Shown here: positions 23,966 through 35,920 of the stretch, piece after piece
Numbering within the stretch: position 1 is the first letter of the stretch
Layout: every line of letters begins with the position of its first letter
Source of the DNA: Plumapathes pennacea
Lineage: Eukaryota > Cnidaria > Anthozoa > Antipatharia > Myriopathidae
Assembly (NCBI GenBank): GCA_964036295.1
Contig: OZ038470.1
Coordinates: 388,001 to 452,000, forward strand
DNA length: 64,000 nucleotides
Direction of reading: 5' to 3'
Position numbers and translations under genes: made by a program
The notes under the pieces: generated by a model
What the model was told of the DNA's origin: nothing
The model's database searches: none
Seen by the model: only the letters and a program-made list of their open reading frames with translations

Positions 23966-24345
23966 TTAAGCAACTTCCTGGAAATGGCCCTTGGAAGGCT
24001 CTTTTTCTTCTCTCGCTCGGAGTTCTTTGATTTCCTGGTCCAGCTGCTCGTTCTGGTAACGTAGACATTCTATTTCCAGCACTAGATCTCCTATCTGCTC
24101 CACTTCAGAACGGCACCTGAAAACGAAACACCGAAACCAAAATATAAACCAACCTAGAGCAGTTTTACGTAATGATTACTTTGATTTTGCATTTGCATAG
24201 ATTGGTCCAAACAAGCTTGGCAGCATTCTTCACTAAAGCACAATTGCGATCTTCTCACGCAAGCAAGCAAGTGGCTATGGCGTTTTCTCGCACTGCTGAT
24301 TGGTCTCCCTTCAAAAAAAACCAAACGCAAATTTCTTCGGGCTTC
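23450..24345. repeat. Two inverted copies of a dispersed repeat
   Basis: The segment at about 24195-24345 (ATTGGTCCAAACAAGCTTGG, AACCAAACGCAAATTWCTT) matches the reverse complement of about 23515-23690. The second copy lies in the last intron of the coiled-coil gene and creates a 148-codon open frame that I do not regard as a gene. The 23450-23530 end also resembles 3222-3300 and 11848-11925. Confidence 0.6.
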
Positions 24346-24918
24346 GGGTTGGTGAAAAAGTCAGTTCCGCAGGGTATTCTGGGTACGGACGCTAGGACTG
24401 CTCACAAAAATAGCCTAGAGTTGACGTTCTTGAGCAGAGTCCCCAATAGGTTAAAAGCAATTGATGTGGACCAGTTCAACGTCGTTATATCGGCTGACGT
24501 TTCGAGCCTTAAACACCAAATTATGTGTCTCCACTGGCCTCAGAGGAAGCAGCAGTGTTTTCTGGTGAAAGGTCATGCAGCTGATCACGAGGTGAAGGGG
24601 TTGATGAAGGTTACATAGGTTATGTGATTGTGATATAGTTACTTGTGCAATTCTTCCTTCAAATTGACGCTATCCCTTGTCAATTCGTCCACCTTGTTAA
24701 TCAGCGCGTGCGACAGACGCCCAGAGTAGAATTGACTCGCGCCAGAGCTGCAGCTTTCTTCCGGCACGACGACGACTGAAATGACACACAATTTCAAACA
24801 ACGTTGGGAAAGCCGGTTGGCTTTTAGAGGATTTCTACTACAGGTTTCAGTATTATTCCGACAAAACAAAACATGAAGATGCATGCCAGAGAAAAGTACT
24901 AGCTCACACATTGGGACC

Positions 24919-25013
<95 letters not shown>

Positions 25014-27491
25014 GGTCTAGGTAAACAATGCACCAACAATGACTGTAACAATGATAAAAATAAATAAATTTCTGTTTACAATAATGAGTAATAATAATAC
25101 TGGAATAATAACATTGGCACTTTACATGCAATGTCTGCCGACGTTGAGTACGAGAAAAGGAATTTATCTTACCGCTCTTGTTTGGTTTTATAAACTGAAA
25201 AGCACTACACCTGAAAGGACCATAAGACAACAAGCATTAATTAAAACTGGTCGATAAAGTCAAAACTACTGTATTTGAACAAGCAGCTGATTCAATGGCC
25301 CCTTTTGTTTTAAGATCGAAAGGGCACTTCGGTCCCACAACAACAAACTCTAGACCCATCACCAGATAAGTGCAAGGATTTCTGAGAAGGAGGCATGGTC
25401 ACTAAGCTCACCTTTTCTTGTGATCAACTGGGGAGGGGTGCTTCCACAGCACATCGGGAACGCTGACAGTTTTGTTTCGACCCTATAAAGTTTCGTCAAA
25501 ATGTGTCTTAGCCAAGATGCGACATGAGAATTTTGAGAAAGGGACAAATGATTGAGACAGAAACAGGTGTTTACCTGCCATGCAAACCTCTCGGTTTGTC
25601 TGCCCGCTTTCCGGGAACGTTCAACGCTTGCAGTTGACGAGGAAGTGTTTTTTGGTTCGACAGTTTCTCCTTCCGCAATAGGAATCGACGCGTCCTGGAA
25701 AGCCAATGGAAGGAATACCAATAGACAATAAAAAAATATCAATAGAGGTTTGTCCATTTATCTCTGCGTGCGGTGAGAACGCAAGAGAACTATGCATAAT
25801 ATGTAGCTTTTAAACGTCTATTTCGCATATTTTGTAGTTGTTAGGATATTCTTTTAAAAACCATTAATAATAAATGACACACTTCTGTATCTGGCCCTTT
25901 CTCTCTTTGTGCGTGTGTTTGTCTGTCATTTCATTCTTTATCTCAGCTTTCTTTTTCACTATCTGTTCAAACTATCGCTCCATACCATGGCTGAAGAGTC
26001 ACTGTTCTCGTTTTCTGGGCTTGAAGTTCTCTGAACGAGGAATGGGCAACGCCAACTCTTAAAACGAGAGCAAAACACCGAGTCCTTTCTACGCGTCACG
26101 GTGCTCGTTAGCGAGCCTACATGGAAAGAACGGAAGAAAGAATGAACAAACACAAACAAATCAATAAATAAACAAATCAATCAGGGAAGGAGACAAGCGT
26201 ATGACGAAACTTATTTTCGCTAAACAGGACAAAAAATGTATTTCAGTAACTCGGAAATGATGGTGTCAAAACGTCATTACCTTTGGATGTCGAAGGAGCC
26301 ACTGCAGATGGCTGAAAAAAATGTGTATAGATAACTCATTTGCATACGGAGTTGGATGTCGAAGACTGCAAACATTAAAGTTACGTTATTATATATGAAG
26401 CTAAAAAGGCCTACAGGAGAATCTGGAAAACGTAAATGCGACAGAAATCGTGTAAATTCCTTCCTCACTGAATTAACACAACCCCTTTTCACTGAATGTA
26501 GAGGAAACTACGCTCATTCACATGCCCGTGACATACAACCAAAGAGCCGATTTTATAATAATGGTTTTCTGTTTTCGTGGAAGAAAATCTTCCACAGTGC
26601 AATTCCCCTATTTTTTCTGTTCGTTACAATCTAAACATATTACAGGAGACCCAAGATGCAATGTGTGAAAAGTCGGCGTTATCAGAAAGGACATGAAACA
26701 AAGCAACAGAAAGCAGGCTAAAGTGATTGCTAACCTCGCTTTGGACCGACTTCCTCCATACTGAATAGTTCCTTTTCTTGACTACATGCGTTGATATTTC
26801 CTCGACAAAACCGTCGCCTTCTGAGGAACTCTCCCTACTTGAATCGCCATCCAAGCAATTGCGCTGTGAGTCGCTCCTGTTTTTACTAAAAAAAAGGCAT
26901 TCTCTTTAAAAAGCTAAAAAAGGCTCCATAGGAAAGATTTGACGTACCTTCAATCAAGTGGGGGAAAAAAAAATATCAAAAACAAAAGCAAAAAACGAAA
27001 AACAAAATAAAAGACAGTAGCTTCGCTCAAAAACCAATTCAGGGTGGTATGTTGATTTGAGAGAAGTCTTCAGGAAGATTGCATGTTGTTCAGTGGATTG
27101 ACGTTTCGACTGCCCGAATCAGGCTCAGTTGTCAAACGACGGGCCGGTCCACACACAGCAGTTAACTCAATCTACATCGATCCAGCCTAAATGCATGAGC
27201 CGAGGGCAAAGAGTTGAAGTTTTCTTAGATCGATCTCAGATTGGTCTCTCCATGACTGATTTTCTCGACAAATGTGAAACGGGCGCTAAGTTGTGAACGG
27301 GCCCTGAAATGGCTGAAGTCCTGATACCAATTTCTGCGGCTGTGAGAATATAACTTCGTAACAGGTGAGCGTTCTTACCTCATAACGAAAGCTTGTGCGA
27401 GAGAAACAACTGCACTCGGCCAGAGCGCGTACCACAAGGAGCTTTCGAATTTGCCGTTTCCCTTATTTGGAACTATGACGTAGTTCGCCAT
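23966..27491 (-). CDS. Unrecognised coiled-coil protein, about 258 aa
   Basis: I do not recognise this family. Seven exons join in phase on the minus strand: 27379-27491, 26735-26885, 25575-25694, 25412-25482, 25173-25210, 24643-24775 and 23966-24116 (TAA 23966-23968). The N-terminus reads MANYVIVPNKGNGKFES and contains one moderately hydrophobic stretch (WPSAVVSLAQAFVM). The centre is Ser/Glu-rich and then basic (VVKKRNYSVWRKS, RSRKAGRQTERFAW, VPDVLWKHPSP). The C-terminal third, from LINKVDELTRDSVNLKEEL through QIGDLVLEIECLRYQNEQL, is a clear coiled coil. An optional 21-nt exon at about 26281-26301 (WLLRHPK) also fits the frame between the second and third exons. Consistent phase across seven exons makes a real gene likely; function is unknown. 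Confidence 0.65.
24919..25013. repeat. ATT microsatellite, about 30 copies
   Basis: An almost perfect run of ATT triplets lies in the intron between the coiled-coil gene exons at 24643-24775 and 25173-25210. Confidence 0.98.
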
Positions 27492-27925
27492 GGCACCTTC
27501 CACTTTGATGTGCCGATGTATCAGTAAAGCATTTCTGAAGTTTTTCTCTTTAAAGTATATATATTTTGAAGTTTAATTCAGCTTTTGAAGCTGCAAGGCA
27601 GACTGTCTTTAAAAGGGATTACCGTCTTTTGTTCTGACAAAGGGCTAATTCTATAAAGTCAGCCAAAAGCATTCTAAATTATCATTTGCAAGCTTTCAGT
27701 GGTTCTAGATTGTGAGCGATTTCACTATTAAACTAAGACTTCTCGCACGCGTCGCCGCCATGTTTCTTTGCTCTTGCCCTGATTATCCATCATGCATTCA
27801 AATCCGTGAAGGGGTCTATATTGTTTGCTCAAAATACAGTCAGCTTATCAAATGATGTGTGCATATCGCGGTTTCATGAATGTCCTCGTTAAACCAGGCA
27901 AATTCAATCAATAAACTATAGCGAT
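27492..27925. promoter_or_regulatory. Short spacer, probable promoter of the coiled-coil gene
   Basis: The 434 bp separate the coiled-coil gene start from the stop of the S9-like hydrolase, both on the minus strand. It must hold the hydrolase 3' UTR and the coiled-coil gene promoter. No sharp motif was identified. Confidence 0.35.
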
Positions 27926-30900
27926 CTAGCAAACACACGAAGAGCTCTCCACGCGGTATTCCCATTGGTTTCCCCAGAAACCAGCACATTGGTAACCACC
28001 CGGACCGCGCGCACGGAACCGAGGTCCAGTGATGACGTAATCGGGCACCATGTTTGAGAAAGGCGACCTTGTCATTGGTGGAATCGTTGGAGTGGCCAGG
28101 TGAACAGCATCTTTTATTCCTTCTAGAGAGTTCCCGGATATAACGAGGGCTAGACGTGAGCCCGCGTGAGGGGCCAAAAACACGGCTCCAGTCAGCGGTG
28201 ACGTGAATTCGCACTTTCCTGCGTGGATTTTGAAAATTGTATGCAATGAGAATACACAGAATAGAATTTCAAATAAAACCATGGAAATGAAAACTCAATG
28301 ATGATGAAGGTGTGACCACTCAAATGAAAGCCCTCGATGAGTACATTCAATAGCAGTGTTCACTTGCAACTCCTCTGTCAAATCAAACCAAAAAGTGTGA
28401 CCTCTCAAATGAAAGTTCTCAAAGAGCACATTCTAAGAACAGTGTCTGTTCACGTTGTTGTTGAGCAAAGTTCGTTTTGAAGTTTAAAGTTTGATTAGAA
28501 ATATAGACATGGCAGTAAAAGGATCCAACAGAAAACAGAAACAAAAAACGCAGATCGATCATACACAACAACATGGATATGGTGAAAGACATAATTTCAC
28601 TAACTTTCCCCTATCAACCAATCAACCTCAATCAAACTCACCCAAACTCAGTTTCTTCTCTTGAAACCTCAGTGGAATCTTCCCATGGTACTTTGCTGCC
28701 CATGAATTTTCTAGTGGACTGCCCACAATGATCAAGTTATACTGGTCAGCAGTTTGCTCCTCCAAGTCTCTATCCTTCACTACCGTTGCCAAGGTCTCTG
28801 AGGTCAGGAAGAACAAGTTTGCAATGTACACAGCAAATTGTCTGATAGCAAGCGTCAAGGGTGCTCCACCTTTAGTTCCTATGAAAAGAAGCATCCATGA
28901 ATTGCTTACGGCTGAAGTTTCTTCGTCTGGGTTCTCAGCCTTTTCTTGTGATCGGTAGTAGCACGACAAAGCTTTCTCGAAGAGATCGTTTCCCTGGTTC
29001 CTTATTATTACTGAAAGCGACGACATTATTATTTCTTCACAGAGCGCACGGGAAGGGGTTGTGCCTAAATCGTACCAACGGGAAGGACAGCCGCGCAAGA
29101 CTGAAAACGAGTTTAGACCCGATCGCCTCACGACCGAGAATCGGACGATGTCGGTAAATCCAAGATGGCTGTCTTCTGTGTATTTCATCGAACGATGAAA
29201 TGAACAAGCCTTATTGAGTTAAGTGAAATAACATCGCTTCCTTTCATCATAGTTTAGACGATTATAATACATATTGAACCTCGTGGCGTCAACTAAACTG
29301 TAGAAAATGTGACGTGTCCTTCCCGCTGGTACGGTGTAATCGTGTCGTACCAACGGGAAGGACAGAGTGAAATAACTCGACTATTTTCGTTATCTATTGA
29401 GATAGATAACGAATAAAGATAACACAAAACTAAGGAGATACAATAACTTTTGAAAGTTGACCTTGGTACTCACCTGTAACTATAAGAAAGGGTCTCTCTG
29501 CAACCCTGCGAGCGGGACCCAAGTTTCCAGGACCTCTGGTCATGTCTGATTCTGTGACGTCACATAAGATCCACGCGACGTCATTCGAAGCGCAAAGCGT
29601 AATGGGACTTGTAGCGCTATCCACTGGTCAAGGATAAAAAAAAAGAGGCGACTTCCACCGAGCTCCTTACAAAAAGCACTTTTAAATATAGGCGACCACT
29701 CTTGTGTTTTGCCAGAGAGGATTTTGGCTATCTTTATCTACCTGTCTGTCAAACTCAGATGCAGTGTGCTGGACATGATGTCTGGACAATCTTTACTGAC
29801 CTTTATGAACTTCTGGCATGAACAATACGCCATCGATACGTACTGTCCGCAGACTCCAATGAACAGGGGACACCGCAGGCTCACGCAAAGACAACCGCGC
29901 TACGTTTGACGTTGTCAGGATCACGTGGTCTCCGTCAAAGAAGATGTCGACGGTGCTCTGACGGAACGGAACGCTCTGCTGCAGCACACGGACACCGCGC
30001 AACCCTAAAAACAAAACATGAAGAAAGAAAAGTACCTTCTTACAACGCACCGTTGACGAAAGCGGCTAAACTACAGAACTTTCACAATATACAATATTTT
30101 TACTTCCATACAAACGAGTGCCTGTCAGTCGAGCTTAGGTTTACTTCTGCACAGTATTGCGTCATGATCATGTGACCCGCCAATGTCTGATCCTCGTGAA
30201 TTGTGCATGTGTGTCAATGTGGCTTTTTACTGTGTCGTCTTGCAGTATCATTCGTCTAACTACAGTAGTGAGCGAACCTCACTGCGTTCTCTGGAAGTAC
30301 TAAACATTTAATACAAGGAGTTCTGCCCAGTTTCCCGGCACATCAACTTTCAGTCGATATTACTAGGTTTACACCTTAAAACTATTTCTCACAAGACATA
30401 CCAATGCATTGTATCTTATATATGCAACATTACGTGTATGAACACAAAATAGAACTATACAGACAAGCAACCTGAAACATTTACACGCATCAACACCATC
30501 AAAAAGCACGAACACCCAAGGACTTGCACGGACACGCACAGACACGCAAGAACACGCGCGGCCACATGCAGACACGCTCACCCTGAAGCAAAAATGTCCC
30601 GGATGTGAAACCAACCTGTGCAAGCAACCGGATTGTACACTGTCAAAGTGAATTTTCCGCCCCCAGCTCTATTCCTATCGGGCAGATGCACGTCGGGTTT
30701 GTACTTCGCAGCTCTAACTGTTTCTTCGCATGTCTTCTTATCGGACGAATCACAAGCTGCAGTAAGATCAGAAGAAACTACCATTTAATGCTAACTTGTG
30801 GCAAGAACAAATAAACCGGAGCCATAGTTTTGTAAAGATGGAAAACTAGAAGAATAATAATCTGAGAGAGAGGGGCACACACAAAGCAATGAAAGTGAAC

Positions 30901-33900
30901 ATTACAGTTACAAATCGTAGGCCCTCCTTTCCCTTCCACCCGAAAAATGCTAAAGGTGGTAATAGCCCGGGGACATTTTTTCAGGGGAGACGGAAAGGGG
31001 AAGAAAAACCTGATTGCAGGTTACATTACAATAGTTGCTTCTTTCTCTGGCCTAACCATATCACTCACTTGCATCCGCACTTGTCTGCTCCTCGTGATGC
31101 TTTGCGTGATCGATAGCAAAGTTTCGGATGACAGGATCATTCAGTACCCCTCCATCGTTCGTCTTCCTCGTGTCCCACCACCAGTGCTCCTTTCCGGCGA
31201 TCTCCGAGTACGTGACATTACTTCTCTGTTGCCGTAGCAACCGATACATCCGGCGGGAGAAGTAAGGGTGCACAGTCTTGTCCTCTGCGCCCACACGAAT
31301 CATCACAGGAGTTCCCTATAAAACAATACAGCAAGAGTGATCAAAGGCAAATTTCTCCTTTTAATACATAGTTGAATAAAGTTTAGTACGGAGAAAATGG
31401 CAGCTGATCTCTTGGTTTGATTAACGTTGATCAGAACATCAATTACACTCACATGGAGGTTAGAGGCGTGTTTGTCAGCATCATTTTCTGCAACACATGC
31501 TTCCATGATGGATTTGAGGGCAGGATCCGTGTGACTGGTGCTGATATCGTGTCTGAAGAACAGATTAGAGTCACCATAATCCTCTTTTTTGATCCAGCCA
31601 GCTGCTGAGATAACAGCCAATGTTTGGTCAGGATAATGTGTGGCGAGCTGCCTGTATAAAGATAAAAAGATACTATTGAGCAAGGTTACAGGGTGCAATA
31701 AAATCCTTGTCTGCTAGCTCAGGACCAGCAGACAGACTTTTCTGTTAGGCTAGTAGCTTTCTAAATGATGCTCTGTTTGAATTATCTGGGCTAGCGAGTC
31801 TATTGTTGAACAGCAAGAAAGAGCATCCTACCAAGCTCCATGTCCACCCATAGAATGCCCAGCGAACACCACATGATCTGCGTCAGCTTTGGATTTAATC
31901 CAAGGTACTTCTTTGGTAAGTTGAGCCAAGCTCTTGAGGGCTGTCATAGCTGTTAGTTCCCCAGGCCCCTCCCAGTTATGGGCCCCATGTCTGGTTGGTG
32001 CCAGAACCCAAAGATGTTCCACACCAAATACCCACTGGCCCTTCTCCATACGCTTGTAACTGTCAGCTTGATTTTGAGGAGGGACGGCTTGTAAAGTTAA
32101 GAATGAGTATTGGTTAACTAGTATAGACAAAGGACAGTGTAGTGAGTTTGTTGACTCATTTATCTTATATTGGTCCCAAATGTCCCCTACAACTATATCC
32201 TTTAACTATCTTCTAATATTTTATGTAAAATATATATAAGACCAAGGTAAACTTACTTGTGCCATGCAAAGTTAACAGCACAGGACAACTGCCAGACACA
32301 CAAGGCTTCAATGGAGCAATTGTGGCAGCATGCTGCAGAGATCCATCATGATCAATAAAAGTGAACAAGAAAGACTCCTTCAATCTGCGACATCTCAGCT
32401 TTAGGTGAAACTTTTGATCTTGCCCTTTGTCGGCCACTAATTTTAAAACAACATTAACATCTGAACAGTCTGTTGACTTTCTCTCAGTGTCTGGATCACT
32501 GTTCTTGTATGCTATCTCTATTATGACAGGCTTTATCTGTCCAGGAGCTATGGTAGTGTCCTTGCTTTGGTCAGCTAACTGAAAAGTTAGTGGCATTCCA
32601 GATGTCTGTTTTAGTACTTGCACCTTTAAAATATGCAGCCAGTGAAACGAGAGGAAATTGTTAACTGAAAGTGATATAACATTGCCAAATAAATATCTGC
32701 CTTCCAAAATATCTGGCAGGAAAGATGGTGCATGAATTTTGAAAGGCTGCTTTTCTTCAGCTAGTTTAATATGACAGCTGAAGCTGTAAGGTCCTTTGGC
32801 TCTTAACTTCAAGTGTATGGTATGGATTCCTCTTTGTAACTGGATTGGGAACCTGACAAGGAAAATAGAATTGCAGACCAATGAATGTCAGGCAAGTACA
32901 TTTCATATAGTCCAATCCCGAATAAAACATTACCACTTTGAACACTGTATTACGTACCACATTTTATTAGGCTGAATCAGTTCTTTCTGGGGACTTCCCT
33001 TGGGTTAACAGTATTCTAGTTTCCTTAACTGTTATCAACATTAGGTGAATCTTGCCATTTCACAGACCTGCCAGCTGTCTGGCATGTTTGCCTTATCTTC
33101 TTGCTCACGCAAAGTCAAGCTGGTCTCCCACCTCCATTCCAAGTCTCCCACAAAATCACGCCCATCACCGTCCACTTTGGCACCAAATCCCCATCCCCAC
33201 CAGCTAAGAATTTTGCCCCTTGACCAAGTGGGGCCCAAACCCCTCACTAGAATCTTCTGCCTAAAACATTCACTGTTTAGTAACAGGAGTATTATTTATT
33301 ATACTTATATTGCTATCTTACCAGAACTGATCTCGCCGGTAGATATCTGCAACCAGCATGGCTCCATCAATGTATATGGTATTGACACCAAGACACTGGA
33401 AAAGCACATTAGCATCATTTTCACTCACGACAAAATCCCCTATTGCCCAACCTTGCCACTCTGTGATACCCATGCTTTGTAACGACATCACCAACTCATT
33501 CCAGTTTGCATTTGGTGAAATTAACACAGGATCTCTGTCTGACCTCTGCTCAATTTCTGCAAGCTTCAGTTCGGCTTTAGCATTCAGTTCAGAGAACAAA
33601 ATAACTTTTTTGTTCCATCGGTGCTGTGACAAATTCGCCACCCCACCCCACTCCTCCAAGGGATCGCCATCTACCTCTGCTTTTCCAATAGTGAATGGTC
33701 CTGCAAAATACCACTTCTTAATGTGCTTTGTAACTTTCCCACCTGACTTTGAGACTTCCTTGAAGAAGATGTTTGCTTTGGTTTTCTCGCCTAGTTTATC
33801 GTGCGTCTCGCCCAAGAGCGCGTAAAGGAAAGTGTTACTGGATGACTTCAGAGCCAAGATTAGACAAGAAAGCAGTTGATCCGTGGCTTGTGAGTCTCTC

Positions 33901-34055
33901 AACTCCATGATGTTGCTTAGAGCTGCACTCTTGCATTCTGTCTTCAAATATTGCGCGCCTTCTTTCTCCAGAAGAGAAGCTGCAGTTTCTTTCTTTTTAC
34001 ATGTGACAGTGTCCATGAAAACGAGCAGGCAACACAAGAATTGTACGCTATTCAT
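27926..34055 (-). CDS. Secreted S9-like alpha/beta hydrolase, 10 exons, 1,080 aa
   Basis: Ten exons join in phase: 33322-34055, 32257-32852, 31832-32087, 31453-31651, 31069-31315, 30616-30756, 29801-30004, 29474-29623, 28642-29064 and 27926-28218 (TAG 27926-27928). The ATG at 34055 begins a signal peptide (MNSVQFLCCLLVF). A long N-terminal region follows, with IKKWYFAGPF and the beta-rich QLQRGIHTIHLKL. The catalytic domain has the nucleophile elbow AGHSMGGHGAW (exon 3), a likely acid in VGAEDKTVHPYFS and a likely His in AGKEHWWWDT (exon 5), as in the prolyl-oligopeptidase S9 fold. Four exons beyond form a C-terminal domain with PDYVITGPRFRARGPG near the end. The substrate is unknown. The gene is divergent from DAP1, 394 bp apart. 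Confidence 0.85.
29078..29366. repeat. Inverted-repeat arms CGTACCAACGGGAAGGACA
   Basis: The arm occurs at about 29071-29089, again at 29347-29365, and inverted (one mismatch) at about 29317-29335. The last two form a 19-bp hairpin with a 12-base loop. The first copy lies just inside the intron, next to the acceptor of the hydrolase exon starting at 29064. Coordinates of the arms are accurate to a few bases. Confidence 0.65.
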
Positions 34056-34449
34056 TGTCGCACACAGGGCAGACAAAGAGAATCCCGAGGTGTTAATTTC
34101 CACAAGGCGTTACTTGTCAGCATTCGCTGAAGATTGGGCACGATGTTCCCAGGGCCATCCGCGTGAGCTGTCTTGGGGATGAGTGTCTTTATCTTGGAAT
34201 TTGGTGTATAATTTGATTGAGAACCTTCAAAAAGAATAGAATAAAACAATATTTCTCTCTTTCTCTGGTTAAACTTCAATGTCTAAAGTAGGAATATGGA
34301 AGACTAACCAATCACAGCTGTTGGAAGTGTCACATGCAACAGCGAGCCAATGAAAAGGCGTTTTAGATAATCGCTAAAGAGTTATTTCTGTAACTCAGCT
34401 GTGTTGGCGGTCCGAGAAGAAAGCTCACATTTTGGCAAAGGAAAGCGAT
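34056..34449. promoter_or_regulatory. Bidirectional promoter, S9-like hydrolase and DAP1
   Basis: The two start codons face away from each other across 394 bp. CCAAT boxes lie at 34308-34312 and 34347-34351 on the plus strand. No TATA box is evident. The layout suggests a shared promoter. Confidence 0.55.
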
Positions 34450-35273
34450 ATGTCTTCGCCTCAAGAGGAACCCGAGTTGAAAGCTGGGCACGCTCCTGCT
34501 GGTAGGTCTTTTATTCACGGTTATATCGCTGCGGGCATTGAATAAAATTGGTGGAAACTCGTCCTTTTCAGAAGCGATAGGAGACGAGCGTACTGTACAC
34601 TAAAATGTTTTTTTTTTTGTAATCCAGTCAAGGCTGGAGGAAAAAGAGTTGTTTCTAAACACCATCCAAGTCATCAGCATACTCCTCCGACTCCGGAAGA
34701 AAAAGCTGACGAGGAGGAATTCGTAGAACCGAAATCTAGGTGAGACGTATTTTTCAAGGTGGATCAGAACATGTGATCTCATATTATATATTGCACGTGT
34801 GCCAAAAATTTTCGAGCGGGCAGAAATAACAGATTTTCTTGTGTAGAACCATATTTTGGAGGCCTCTGCTGTGCTAAAATACACCAGAAATTCGTAGATT
34901 AATTTTGCCTGGGGTTATGCAGAAGCAAAACACGTGTTACACGAGAGATTTACAAATTGGAAAATATGACTATAAACTCAGGGGTGTATCTAAATTTGTG
35001 TGCTAAAACCGGTGATGCCGGTGAAAATGATGTCCAGTGGCTGTTTTTTAGTGTACCTTTTTTTGTAATCCTGATTTTGCTATTTACTATATTATTTACT
35101 TTAGGGATGAAAAGAAGCTGGTTGTTTCTGGTGCAGTGACTAAAGGTAATGCAGACTTCAAAGCAGATGCAGTGAGAGTGGCGCATGAGAAGCCGTTGCC
35201 TCAGCACGAGAAGAGACCGCCTGCCAGTGGCAATAAAGCACAAACGGTTATACAACAACCAAGGAAACAGTAA
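34450..35273 (+). CDS. DAP: Death-associated protein 1 homolog, 3 exons
   Basis: DAP1 is a small, proline-rich, disordered cytosolic protein, an mTOR substrate that restrains autophagy. Exons 34450-34501, 34628-34739 and 35105-35273 join in phase and end at TAA 35271-35273, giving 110 residues. The N-terminus reads MSSPQEEPELKAGHAPA, followed by VKAGGKRVVSKHH. The middle is acidic (EEKADEEEFVEP), then LVVSGAVTKGNADF, VRVAHEKPLPQHEKRPP and the ending IQQPRKQ. These are the conserved blocks of animal DAP1 in order. An AATAAA signal lies at 35725-35730. The gene is head-to-head with the S9-like hydrolase. Confidence is high. Confidence 0.95.
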
Positions 35274-35920
35274 CCGCTGTTACTAAATATTACATATTTC
35301 TTGGTGGAGGGAAAAGTATGTCAGAAGTATGAATTGAAATGTTTAGAAATTCTTATCCACAGATCACCAAAGCACTGGGCAAGCTTGTGAACTTTGTAAA
35401 GAGAATAGAATTTACTGAATCTATTTTCAATAAAATAGAAAGTAATCACAGTGATCAATCTCATCTTGAGTATCCTTTCACTTTCGAGCTTGTGTTCCAG
35501 TCTAGCATGATTTGCAGATATTTCGAGCTTGTGAGCTCAGAGACTCGCTATAGCAATGGTTTTCCCCACTCAAAAAAGCCCAACTTTATATAAACATGTG
35601 TTTAAAATGAATCTTTAATGTTTTTGACATTTTTCGTCAGTGTCTCTGACACTGCATATTACTAAGACATAACACTGGATAAAAAAAAGAATTTTTGTTT
35701 CTGATTCATGATTGATCTGTTGCAAATAAAGCATGCAACATCGCACATCATGATGTAGACAACAAAACTCAGAGGTCTACAAATGTCTATAATAGTTGTC
35801 TATTTCAGCAACACATTTTGACAACTTAATTTTGGTTCTGCAATAAATCCATCCAGCTGCTTTTCTTCACAAAGAAATGTAAAATGTGTCAGTGGCCCAA
35901 CAAATCCTGGAATTTGTCAG
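35274..35920. other. DAP1 3' UTR and convergent spacer
   Basis: The stretch holds the DAP1 3' UTR with a candidate AATAAA at 35725-35730, then a short gap before the stop of the next minus-strand gene. No further coding sequence is seen. Confidence 0.5.

Noticed and set aside
24172-24618. 148-codon plus-strand frame
   Set aside because: It overlaps an intron of the minus-strand coiled-coil gene and much of it is a dispersed repeat also present inverted near 23515-23690.
25575-25757. Open frame beginning MDKPLLIFFYCLLVFLPLAF that looks like a secreted protein
   Set aside because: The hydrophobic start is a pyrimidine tract read as codons. It ends in TTTCCAG, a strong acceptor, and the frame after it joins in phase to exons of the coiled-coil gene.
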